11,689 bases of DNA, taken from positions 1 through 11,689 of the forward strand of contig JAISZQ010000327.1 of the NCBI GenBank assembly GCA_031269165.1, written 5' to 3'. Below, piece after piece: positions 5,738 to 10,609 of this stretch. The DNA comes from Spirochaetaceae bacterium (lineage in GTDB: Bacteria > Spirochaetota > Spirochaetia > Treponematales > Breznakiellaceae). The notes beneath the pieces were generated by a model. The model had not been told where the DNA came from, made no database searches, and saw only the letters and a list, made by a program, of their open reading frames with translations. Both the position numbers and the translations under genes were made by a program. The first letter of the stretch is position 1; each line of letters opens with the position of its first letter.

Positions 5738-5766
5738 AATATAATCAATAACGTTTTTTTTGGCAA
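5738..5766 (-). promoter_or_regulatory. Sigma-70 promoter for nifS-nifU
   Basis: On the minus strand: TTGCCA (5766-5761), a 17-base spacer containing an A-run, and TATATT (5743-5738). Spacing is optimal. Transcription would start near 5731, leaving a leader of about 38 bases with GGGAGAG before nifS. No IscR- or Fur-like operator was recognised. The -35 touches the edge of the neighbouring mosaic repeat. Confidence 0.7.
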
Positions 5767-5953
5767 GAGGGCCCCTTTCCCGCCGAGATACGGGGGCGTT
5801 ACGGGGGTTTGACCCCCGTTGAAGGGGGTAGCGGAGGACGGCTCAAACCATTGCGGGGTATACCCCGCAATGGTTTGAGCTGGCCGTAGCGAGGGGGAAG
5901 GCGCGGCAACTTGTTGCCGTTCCCCCTTTTGCCGAGATTTTGAACAGGCTCTA
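5767..5953 (+). repeat. Mosaic palindromic repeat, copy 3, with 40-bp perfect palindrome
   Basis: Skeleton: ATACGGGGGCGTTACGGGGG ... GACCCCCGTTGAAGGGGGTAGCGGAGG, then an inserted 40-bp perfect palindrome at 5841-5880 (left half GCTCAAACCATTGCGGGGTA), then GTAGCGAGGGGGAAGG, hairpin CGGCAAC-TT-GTTGCCG, CCCCCTTTT, and the dispersed motif TTTTGAACAGGCTC. It occupies half of the 385-base gap between nifS and the thioesterase gene. Confidence 0.8.
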
Positions 5954-5981
5954 AAGAGAACGACTATACAAGCGCGCCGCC

Positions 5982-6010
5982 TGTCATTGCGAGCGAAACT
6001 AAGCAATCCA
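5982..6010. repeat. GTCATTGCGAGCGAA...AAGCAATCC dispersed repeat
   Basis: TGTCATTGCGAGCGAAACTAAGCAATCCA resembles the GTCATTGCGAG-N-GAAGCAATCC repeats known from intergenic DNA of many unrelated bacteria; the outer bases form an imperfect ATTGC/GCAAT inverted repeat. A single copy is present here. The bases between it and the thioesterase stop (6011-6078) show nothing recognisable. Confidence 0.5.
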
Positions 6011-6078
6011 GCGAGTAAAATAAGGGGCGACTGAACCGTTACGTCCGTTTTCTCTTTTTAAGGGGAGGCCGTCTGCGG

Positions 6079-6816
6079 TTAAAACGAGACCCGCGCCCTG
6101 AATACCGGGCCGCTTTCCTGCCGCCCTTCGATATGGTACACGCCGTCCGTTTCGCCAAACCATAACTCGGTAACGGACAACGCGGTAATCTCCTTGAGGT
6201 AGTTGATGTCAATGCTGATTGACGGCGCTTGTTCGATTTTTTCCGGGTCGAAAAGATCGCATATCCACTGCATATAGCGGGTGTTGTGGACATGGCCGTT
6301 GAAGTCGAGATCCGCATAGAGCGCCTTGCGCGTGGCGGCACGGGTAAGCCCCTCCATTGCGCCCAGAGCGGCGGGACTCTCCGTGAGCGCGTTTTTGCCG
6401 TCGTTCAGCGGCAACGTGTCCATGATCTCCTCGGGGCGAACCGGGCGCCGCTTGTCCGGGTCGAAGATGATCCAGTTACTCCGTCCCCTCACCAGAGGCT
6501 GCCCGTCACGCGCAATCTCGTAATCACGGACCGCGAAGAGCCGGTCATGCCCGCGCGGCCAACTGCTCACCGTGACGTTTTCGTGAAAGCGCGGCCTCGT
6601 GTCCATGCGGACGCTGATCCGGGAAAGAATCCAGACCCGCCGCCGCTCCATCATCGCCTCGTAACCGACCCCCAGCAACTCCGCATGACCAAACGCGGCC
6701 TCCTCCAAATAATCCAGCGCGGCGACCGGCGAAAGAGACCCTCCCCGGTCGATATGCCGAAACGTTACCTGAACATCCTTGGCAAAAACATCTTTTGCAA
6801 AAACATCAACGCTCAT
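6079..6816 (-). CDS. Acyl-ACP thioesterase (FatA/FatB-type, double hotdog)
   Basis: 245 residues. The family (acyl-ACP thioesterase, PF01643 type) hydrolyses acyl-ACP to free fatty acid and ACP in the cytoplasm. The first hotdog half (about 15-135) has VTFRHIDRGGSLSPVAALDY followed by LEEAAFGH; the second (about 160-245) has the active-site motif DLDFNGHVHNTRYMQW with Asn173 and His175, matching the catalytic Asn-x-His of the plant and bacterial enzymes. RGRSNWIIFD (110-119) is also typical. The frame is open upstream to 7221 through repeat DNA; ATG 6816 is chosen because homology starts just after it and a promoter ends 6 bases before it. Residues 4-15 contain a tandem duplication (VFAKD twice). 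No Shine-Dalgarno sequence exists, as expected for a leaderless mRNA. Monocistronic; no terminator seen. Confidence 0.88.
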   Translation of the reverse strand: MSVDVFAKDVFAKDVQVTFRHIDRGGSLSPVAALDYLEEAAFGHAELLGVGYEAMMERRRVWILSRISVRMDTRPRFHENVTVSSWPRGHDRLFAVRDYEIARDGQPLVRGRSNWIIFDPDKRRPVRPEEIMDTLPLNDGKNALTESPAALGAMEGLTRAATRKALYADLDFNGHVHNTRYMQWICDLFDPEKIEQAPSISIDINYLKEITALSVTELWFGETDGVYHIEGRQESGPVFRARVSF

Positions 6817-6822
6817 GCGGCA

Positions 6823-6851
6823 AGTATACCATAGGTTTGACAAAAATCCAA
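6823..6851 (-). promoter_or_regulatory. Promoter giving a leaderless thioesterase mRNA
   Basis: On the minus strand: TTGGAT (6851-6846), a 17-base spacer, TATACT (6828-6823) with TG at the extended -10 position (TGGTATACT). Only TGCCGC separates TATACT from the ATG, so the usual start point (7 bases past the -10) is the A of the ATG. Confidence 0.65.
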
Positions 6852-6852
6852 T

Positions 6853-7043
6853 GCGCCAACCCCTGTGCAGGGCAGCAACCATGCATGGTTTTGCCCCGCT
6901 GAAGGGGTAGTGGAGGCGGCGGGCATTTAGCCCATTGCCGGAACGAGGGGGAAGGTGTGGCAACTTGCCAATGCACATTGCCGATTCCCCTTTTTTTTGA
7001 AATCGGAATTGCTGATAACCGAAGGCAGCAATTCCGATTTCAA
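6853..7043 (+). repeat. Mosaic palindromic repeat, copy 4, with 18-bp inverted repeat tail
   Basis: A variant skeleton: CAACCCCTGTG, a palindrome AACCATGCATGGTT (6877-6890), CCCCGCTGAAGGGGTAGTGGAGG, GGAACGAGGGGGAAGG, hairpin TGGCAACTTGCCA, then CCCCTTTTTTTT. The tail TTGAAATCGGAATTGCTG (6997-7014) is repeated inverted at 7026-7043 around an 11-base loop. The same tail is found at 7:170s (next copy) and before the fliS promoter. Confidence 0.75.
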
Positions 7044-7063
7044 CGCGAACTATGTTCGCCAGA

Positions 7064-7197
7064 TTCCTTCCCCGTCGTGATTCGGGGGCGTTACGGGGGC
7101 AGAGGCCCCCGTTGAAGGGGGTAGCGGAGGCCCGCAGGGCCGGAGCGAGGGGGAAGGCTTTCCCCCTTTTTTTGAAATCGGAATTGCTGATAACCAA
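7064..7197 (+). repeat. Mosaic palindromic repeat, copy 5
   Basis: The cleanest copy of the skeleton: GATTCGGGGGCGTTACGGGG, GGGGGCAGAGGCCCCC hairpin, GTTGAAGGGGGTAGCGGAGG, short hairpin GCCCGCAGGGC, GGAGCGAGGGGG, hairpin GGGGGAAGGCTTTCCCCC, T-run, and the tail TTGAAATCGGAATTGCTG followed by ATAACC. It directly follows copy 4 in the same orientation and ends 12 bases before the next promoter. Confidence 0.8.
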
Positions 7198-7209
7198 AGG
7201 GGCGCAGGC

Positions 7210-7238
7210 TTGACTCCGCAACCTTTTTGGAGTATACT
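7210..7238 (+). promoter_or_regulatory. Sigma-70 promoter of the ECF sigma operon
   Basis: TTGACT (7210-7215), 17-base spacer, TATACT (7233-7238). Five of six matches at both boxes with optimal spacing. The predicted start near 7245 leaves a leader of about 7 bases before ATG 7252. The consensus is housekeeping-like; no second, ECF-type promoter was recognised upstream of the sigma gene. Confidence 0.75.
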
Positions 7239-7251
7239 TGTCTAATAAGAT

Positions 7252-7584
7252 ATGGATGGCGCAGTTTCAAACGCGGCACGGGTGCTTCTCGCGGTGATAC
7301 CGATTGTGGGGATCGTTATGGGCTCGGTGGTGGTGTTCTTTTGGATGCTCTGGACTCACAAGCGGAAAGTGTTGCTCATCAAAAACAACCTCTACGAGAG
7401 GCCCCGGTTTGATTTTCTGAATTTCAGTCTGCTCACCGGCCTTCTTCTGGCGATTGTGGGGATGACGATGACCGTGTTTCTCATCTTTACGCTGGGGAAG
7501 AGTTACGGTTTGCTGGGCGGGCTCATTCCGCTGGCAGTGGGAACGGCGTTGCTTGTTTACTATGTGATACAAAGGCCCCGGTGA
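7252..7584 (+). CDS. Small membrane protein, first gene of ECF sigma operon
   Basis: 110 residues with three predicted transmembrane helices: about 9-33 (VLLAVIPIVGIVMGSVVVFF...), 55-80 (LLTGLLLAIVGMTMTVFLIF) and 83-105 (YGLLGGLIPLAVGTALLVYY). The loop 34-54 is basic (HKRKVLLIKNNLYERPRF) and should be cytoplasmic. The HKRKVLLIKNNLY pattern after the first helix recalls the DUF6249-type proteins often found beside sigma factors, but this is recalled by eye and uncertain. The TGA overlaps the GTG start of the sigma gene by 4 bases, so the two are probably translationally coupled. A role in sensing or in signal transfer to the sigma/anti-sigma pair is inferred only from this arrangement. Confidence 0.75.
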   Translation: MDGAVSNAARVLLAVIPIVGIVMGSVVVFFWMLWTHKRKVLLIKNNLYERPRFDFLNFSLLTGLLLAIVGMTMTVFLIFTLGKSYGLLGGLIPLAVGTALLVYYVIQRPR

Positions 7585-8180
7585 AGCGGGACGAGGGGCG
7601 GAGAAACAGCGCGGATAATTCGCTCGGTGACCATGAGATTGTCGATCTTATTTTGTCCGGTCAGAGCGGATTGTACCGGGTGCTTATCGAACGGCACGAA
7701 AAGAAAGTTTTTGCGATGGGGCGCGGTTTTTTCCACAACAGGGATGAGGCGCGGGATTTTACGCAGGAAGTTTTTTTAAAGGCGTTTCACGCGTTGCCGC
7801 GCTTCGAGAGACGGAGCAGTTTTTCAACGTGGCTCTTCAGAATTGCCTATAACCAAGCGGTAAACGGCAAGCGAGGGCTTAAGGAATATGTGAGCCTGGC
7901 AACCGGGGACGATGCGGCCGGAAGGGAGGCGGTGTCTTCCGATATGCCCGAGCGCGACCTCTTGAAAAAAAACATTAAGGAAGCGGTGCGTACCGCGGTG
8001 CGGGAACTGCCTGAAAAATACCGGATCTGCATCGACCTTTCCTTTTTTTATGAGTTGACGTATGAGGAAATTGCGCGAATGACCGCTATTCCTATTAATA
8101 CGGTAAAGTCGCATGTCTTGCGGGCAAAGCGGATATTGCGGGAGAAGTTAAGCGCGATTGGAGGCGTATATGAAACATAG
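7581..8180 (+). CDS. ECF-family RNA polymerase sigma factor (RpoE-like)
   Basis: 199 residues with the two ECF domains. Region 2 is at about 26-95, with the core-binding motif RDEARDFTQEVFLKAF (54-69) and the -10 recognition part FSTWLFRIAYNQAVN (81-95). A variable linker (100-130) follows. Region 4 is at about 135-190, with LPEKYRICIDLSFFYELTYE and a helix-turn-helix EEIARMTAIPINTVKSHVLRAKRILRE. It directs RNA polymerase to a dedicated regulon, usually envelope or stress genes. The start is GTG at 7581, overlapping the upstream stop (GTGA) with AAAGG just before it. The next gene overlaps its 3' end by 11 bases, forming a tight three-gene unit. Which ECF subgroup it belongs to, and its target promoter, cannot be told from this window. 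Confidence 0.95.
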   Translation: MKRDEGRRNSADNSLGDHEIVDLILSGQSGLYRVLIERHEKKVFAMGRGFFHNRDEARDFTQEVFLKAFHALPRFERRSSFSTWLFRIAYNQAVNGKRGLKEYVSLATGDDAAGREAVSSDMPERDLLKKNIKEAVRTAVRELPEKYRICIDLSFFYELTYEEIARMTAIPINTVKSHVLRAKRILREKLSAIGGVYET

Positions 8181-8709
8181 TTTTGGCACAAAACACGGTT
8201 TTGGTACAAAACATAGTTTTGTCATTGAAAAAATTTATGAAGGCGAATCTCTTTCGTTTTTCGACCGCCTCGTCATCGCGTTCCACCTGCTGGGTTGCCA
8301 AAAATGCGCCCGCGACCTCGTGCGATATGAAAACGTATGCGAGATCATGCATACCGACTTTTTCACAGACGGGGGAAGCGCGGAAAGCGGATATGAAAGC
8401 GTCGCGGACTCCGTGATGGCCCTCATCGGCGAGGAACAAGACGCGGCGGCCTCCGGCTTGCTTGCTGATCTTTCGCCTGAAATTCTGCCCATCCGCGACT
8501 GGATCATATCAGGCGTCATCATCATCGCCGCGCTCACCACTTCGTTCTTCGGCATGGACTTCGGCACTCTGGCGCGCGATTTTGGCAACGGTTTCACGAT
8601 CCCGCTCGCCGTCACCATAGGCACGGTCATCACCGCCTATATCGCCGTCTTCATCGGCAACCACCTCAAAGAACTCAGCAAGCTATTCGGCCTCTCGGCG
8701 AACGAATAA
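8170..8709 (+). CDS. Probable zinc-finger anti-sigma factor, membrane-bound
   Basis: 179 residues. Residues 39-46 (HLLGCQKC) match the H-x3-C-x2-C motif of ZAS anti-sigma domains, which hold the sigma factor inactive at the membrane. Two hydrophobic helices follow, about 111-128 (WIISGVIIIAALTTSFFG) and 142-163 (FTIPLAVTIGTVITAYIAVF), and then a basic C-terminal tail. With two passes both ends would be cytoplasmic. The N-terminus holds a tandem repeat KHSFGT-KHGFGT-KHSF encoded by 18-base units. The frame is open from TTG 8158, but ATG 8170 has GGAGG at 8160-8164 with a 5-base spacer and is preferred. It overlaps the sigma gene by 11 bases. Role as anti-sigma is inferred from motif, membrane topology and position; sequence similarity was not tested. 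Confidence 0.75.
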   Translation: MKHSFGTKHGFGTKHSFVIEKIYEGESLSFFDRLVIAFHLLGCQKCARDLVRYENVCEIMHTDFFTDGGSAESGYESVADSVMALIGEEQDAAASGLLADLSPEILPIRDWIISGVIIIAALTTSFFGMDFGTLARDFGNGFTIPLAVTIGTVITAYIAVFIGNHLKELSKLFGLSANE

Positions 8710-8905
8710 CCCGATCCTGTTTCAAAACCCCACGCAACAAGTTAAAGCGGGGACGTTGCGGCGCATTGCCGGCTACGGTCAACCCGTTAAGAATTTCCTC
8801 CTTCTCCTTCTCGGCAGTTCGCCTTACGGTTATGGTGAAACCGGGCTTTACGGGGTATCTTATTCCGCTCCGCCTTTCGGTACCTCTTTCTCCCCGCTTG
8901 AGAGC
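8710..8905. other. Non-coding stretch after the sigma operon
   Basis: It begins with CCTGTTTCAAAACCCC, a copy of the dispersed motif 5 bases after the anti-sigma stop. The rest (to 8905) has two overlapping open frames reading rightward into the next repeat, but neither has a ribosome binding site or recognisable protein, so no gene is called. No RNA gene or terminator with a T-run is visible. Confidence 0.5.
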
Positions 8906-9178
8906 CCGTTCAAAATCTCAGCAAAAAGGGGGATCGGCAAATTGCCGCGTCTCCTCCTTCGCTCCGGTCTTCGCCCTCCGCTATCCCCCTCTACGGGGAC
9001 AAAACCATGCGGTGCATGGTTTTGTGGGCGTACCCCAAGCGTCCACGGACGGACGCATTACCGAGTACGCTCCGGCCCGGAAGTCCGAAGCAGGACGCTG
9101 AGGGCTGTAGGGAGATCCCCGTAACGCCCCCGAATCTCGGCGAAGACTTGCGTTCCCGTGGGGTTCGCCCCGCCCCAA
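8906..9178 (-). repeat. Mosaic palindromic repeat, copy 6 (long form)
   Basis: Reverse orientation: TTCAAAATCTCAGC, AAAAAGGGGG, hairpin CGGCAAATTGCCG, CGCTCCGG, CCGCTATCCCCCTCTACGGG, then an inserted 27-base hairpin ACAAAACCATGC-GGT-GCATGGTTTTGT (8999-9025), a unique 80-base block with TACCCCAAGCGTCCACGGA and CCGGAAGTCCGAAGC, and the closing CCCCGTAACGCCCCCGAATC. The insert and block recur at 11423-11553. From 9179 to 9360 there is a short repeat (CGGCCTCAGAGAAGG..., shared with 9947), then T-rich unique DNA without a gene. Confidence 0.75.
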
Positions 9179-9315
9179 AACGGCCTCAGAGAAGGCCTGC
9201 CCCCCGCCGCAACGTGCAAAATCGGTCAAAGCCTTAACGTTTTTCACTTTTTTCACACTTTTTTCCCGTCAGATTAAAGCAAAACGGCACCTCAACACCT
9301 TAATAGAGGGTATAC

Positions 9316-9347
9316 GGCTGTTCCGAAACTTCTGTTTTGGAACAGCC
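9316..9347. repeat. REP-like hairpin upstream of the RAYT-like gene
   Basis: GGCTGTTCCGAAAC-TTCT-GTTTTGGAACAGCC: a 14-bp stem with one G-U pair and a 4-base loop. Both arms are versions of the dispersed motif. It ends 24 bases before the ATG of the RAYT-like gene, the kind of position expected if the gene's own REP partner flanks it. A TATACG at 9311-9316 touches it and might be a weak -10. Confidence 0.75.
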
Positions 9348-9371
9348 CCATCTCTCTACAGGAAGGTGTCT

Positions 9372-9878
9372 ATGAAAGGGCCAAGAGAATTAGCGGAAAA
9401 TGTCTGGTACGAGGTTCGTACGGCGATTAATGTCGGCGAGCCTTTGTTCCGGCTGGCGTGGGCGGTGGTGCTCTTCTATCGGGTACTCATCGAAACGAAG
9501 GCGAAATTCGGTTTCGAGATGCGCGGGCTTGCGCTCGACGGGGCGTGGCTTTCGTTTTACATCAAGCCCGCCAACGGGCTTGAACTCCCGAAGATCATGC
9601 AGTGGCTGAAACAAACGTTCTCCCTCCGCTTTAACATTCGGACGGGAAGGAAGGCGCATCTTTGGGGGGAGCGGTACTGGTCGGAGATTCTGGCAGGGGA
9701 GCCGCCGCCTGAAGTGAAAGAGGTGGACTGGGATGCGGTTGTGGCGGAGGCGAAGACACCAATCCCGGCGGCAATGGCCTACGCGCTGAGTTGGGACAGC
9801 CTAAGGACGGGGATATGGGAGGCAAAAACGAGTTTTTCGCCCAACAACCAGTCCTCCCCCACGTTTCCGCCCGGCTAA
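9372..9878 (+). CDS. RAYT/IS200-like transposase relative lacking the HUH motif
   Basis: 168 residues. The middle matches REP-associated tyrosine transposases (IS200-like Y1 fold): NVWYEVRTAIN (10-20), EPLF (23-26), AVVLFYRVLIETKAKFGFEM (31-50), IKPANGLELPKIMQWLKQTF (64-83), RFNIRTGRKAHLWGERYWSEIL (86-107). In typical RAYTs the strand after the FGFE segment carries the metal-binding His-x-His (HVHLL); here it reads GAWLSFYI (57-64) with no histidine, and no other frame restores one. Tyr102 in GERYW is a possible catalytic tyrosine. The C-terminal 35 residues run into repeat-like DNA. ATG 9372 is preferred to GTG 9366 because GGAAGG ends 5 bases before it. The frame is intact, so it may be a domesticated DNA-binding protein or a distinct subfamily, not a fresh pseudogene. 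It is flanked by a REP-like hairpin on each side. Confidence 0.75.
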   Translation: MKGPRELAENVWYEVRTAINVGEPLFRLAWAVVLFYRVLIETKAKFGFEMRGLALDGAWLSFYIKPANGLELPKIMQWLKQTFSLRFNIRTGRKAHLWGERYWSEILAGEPPPEVKEVDWDAVVAEAKTPIPAAMAYALSWDSLRTGIWEAKTSFSPNNQSSPTFPPG

Positions 9879-9899
9879 CCGGGGGCTTTGCCCCCGGTT
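9877..9899 (+). terminator. Strong hairpin at the end of the RAYT-like gene
   Basis: AACCGGGGGC-TTT-GCCCCCGGTT, a perfect 10-bp stem with a 3-base loop starting inside the stop codon (TAA 9876-9878). Only TT follows before ACCGC, so it is either a weak intrinsic terminator or another palindromic repeat unit. Confidence 0.5.
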
Positions 9900-9946
9900 T
9901 ACCGCAAAAACGACGTTACAAACAGCCTCGGCATCCCCGTCCAGAG

Positions 9947-10088
9947 ACGGCCTCAAAAGAGATCTGCCCTCTGCCGCAACGCGAGATTTTGAAACAGCCT
10001 CTTCAGGCTATACTCGCAGTTTGAACCATGTCGAGACACGAGCCCGCCCGAAACTCCCGAAGCAAACCCGTAGGGTTTGCGTCCGCAA
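9947..10088. repeat. Repeat fragments with swapped hairpin
   Basis: GACGGCCTCAAAAGAGATC...CTGCCGCAACG (about 9947-9982) resembles 9180-9215. Next comes TTTTGAAACAGCCTC (dispersed motif) and a stray TATACT. Then CCCGAAACTCCCGAA (about 10047-10061) is followed by hairpin GCAAACCC-GTA-GGGTTTGC (10062-10080). The same CCCGAAACTCC-GAA frame at 11641-11655 is followed by a different hairpin. No gene is supportable in 9879-10361. Confidence 0.6.
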
Positions 10089-10131
10089 CATCCCCGACAC
10101 TTTGATGTTTGGTATTATAAAGGAGAATCAC

Positions 10132-10248
10132 TATACATACCCATCAGAGCGTATTCGCAACGCCCTATATGGCGCACATTCGCTGACAAAAAACGAAAAG
10201 TCTTGGTAACCTGTAATCTCTCTGTTTCATGCGCTTAATTTGTTGACC
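10132..10248 (+). repeat. MITE-like element, left-truncated copy
   Basis: ATACATACCCATCAG, GCGTATTCGCAACGCC, TGGCGCACATTCGC and GACAAAAAAC match the right two-thirds of the 3435-3615 element, and the end CTTAATTTGTTGACC (10234-10248) is its terminal repeat with two changes. The left terminal repeat is missing. It starts directly after an orphan AAAGGAG sequence at about 10119-10125. Confidence 0.7.
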
Positions 10249-10286
10249 GAGGTTGGCGGAGCGTTTCCCTTGTTCACGGGGGAAAC

Positions 10287-10316
10287 TGGACACACATCGG
10301 GGTTTACGCTTATGAT
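10287..10316 (+). promoter_or_regulatory. Sigma-70 promoter for the 81-aa gene and pth
   Basis: TGGACA (10287-10292), 18-base spacer, TATGAT (10311-10316). Five of six matches at each box. The start would be near 10323, about 39 bases before ATG 10362. It is the only good promoter before pth. Confidence 0.6.
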
Positions 10317-10361
10317 AGAGGAGCCTCCGGCGTTTTGAACCGCCTTGAGGGAGAAAGGGTT

Positions 10362-10607
10362 ATGAACGATTATTTGGACGATTTGTACGATAAAATATTT
10401 GAGCAGGAGTTCACCGGGCTTCAGCGGCGGCGGGAAAGCGATCCCGCGTTCACGGCCGCCGACCTGAAACGCCAACTCAAAGACCTCTACGCCGCGCAAG
10501 GAGACGACTGGCTCGGCAGGGGCGACGTGGGCAACACGACCTACGACGCCACGATTGCGGCATGGGAAAGTTTCTGCGCCCGGTGGGAGAAAGAGGGGGC
10601 AGAATAG
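10362..10607 (+). CDS. Hypothetical acidic 81-aa protein upstream of pth
   Basis: 81 residues, beginning MNDYLDDLYDKIFEQEFTGL, soluble, predicted mainly helical, with an acidic N-terminus, a basic patch (QRRRESD, 21-27) and several aromatic residues in the second half (DDW, TYDATIAAWESFCARW). No signal peptide, membrane helix, metal motif or known family is recognised. ATG 10362 is preceded by GGGAGA with a 7-base spacer; an upstream in-frame TTG at 10335 lacks such a site. The stop is 2 bases before the pth start, and the promoter at 10287-10316 appears to serve both, so the two genes are likely co-transcribed and coupled. Function unknown. Confidence 0.65.
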   Translation: MNDYLDDLYDKIFEQEFTGLQRRRESDPAFTAADLKRQLKDLYAAQGDDWLGRGDVGNTTYDATIAAWESFCARWEKEGAE

Positions 10608-10609
10608 TC

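Noticed and set aside
6817..7221. Upstream extension of the thioesterase frame
   Set aside because: The extra 135 codons translate two mosaic repeat copies and the promoter; homology starts after 6816.
8756..9124. Open frames at 8756-9124 and 8766-9101
   Set aside because: They run through a mosaic repeat, lack a ribosome binding site and show no protein-like pattern.
10008..10013. TATACT as a promoter
   Set aside because: The nearest -35-like TTGAAA is only about 14 bases upstream and no gene follows within 300 bases.
10021..10209. 62-codon frame across repeat fragments
   Set aside because: It is made from the hairpin frame and the MITE-like copy; the orphan AAAGGAG is inside it and not before its start.
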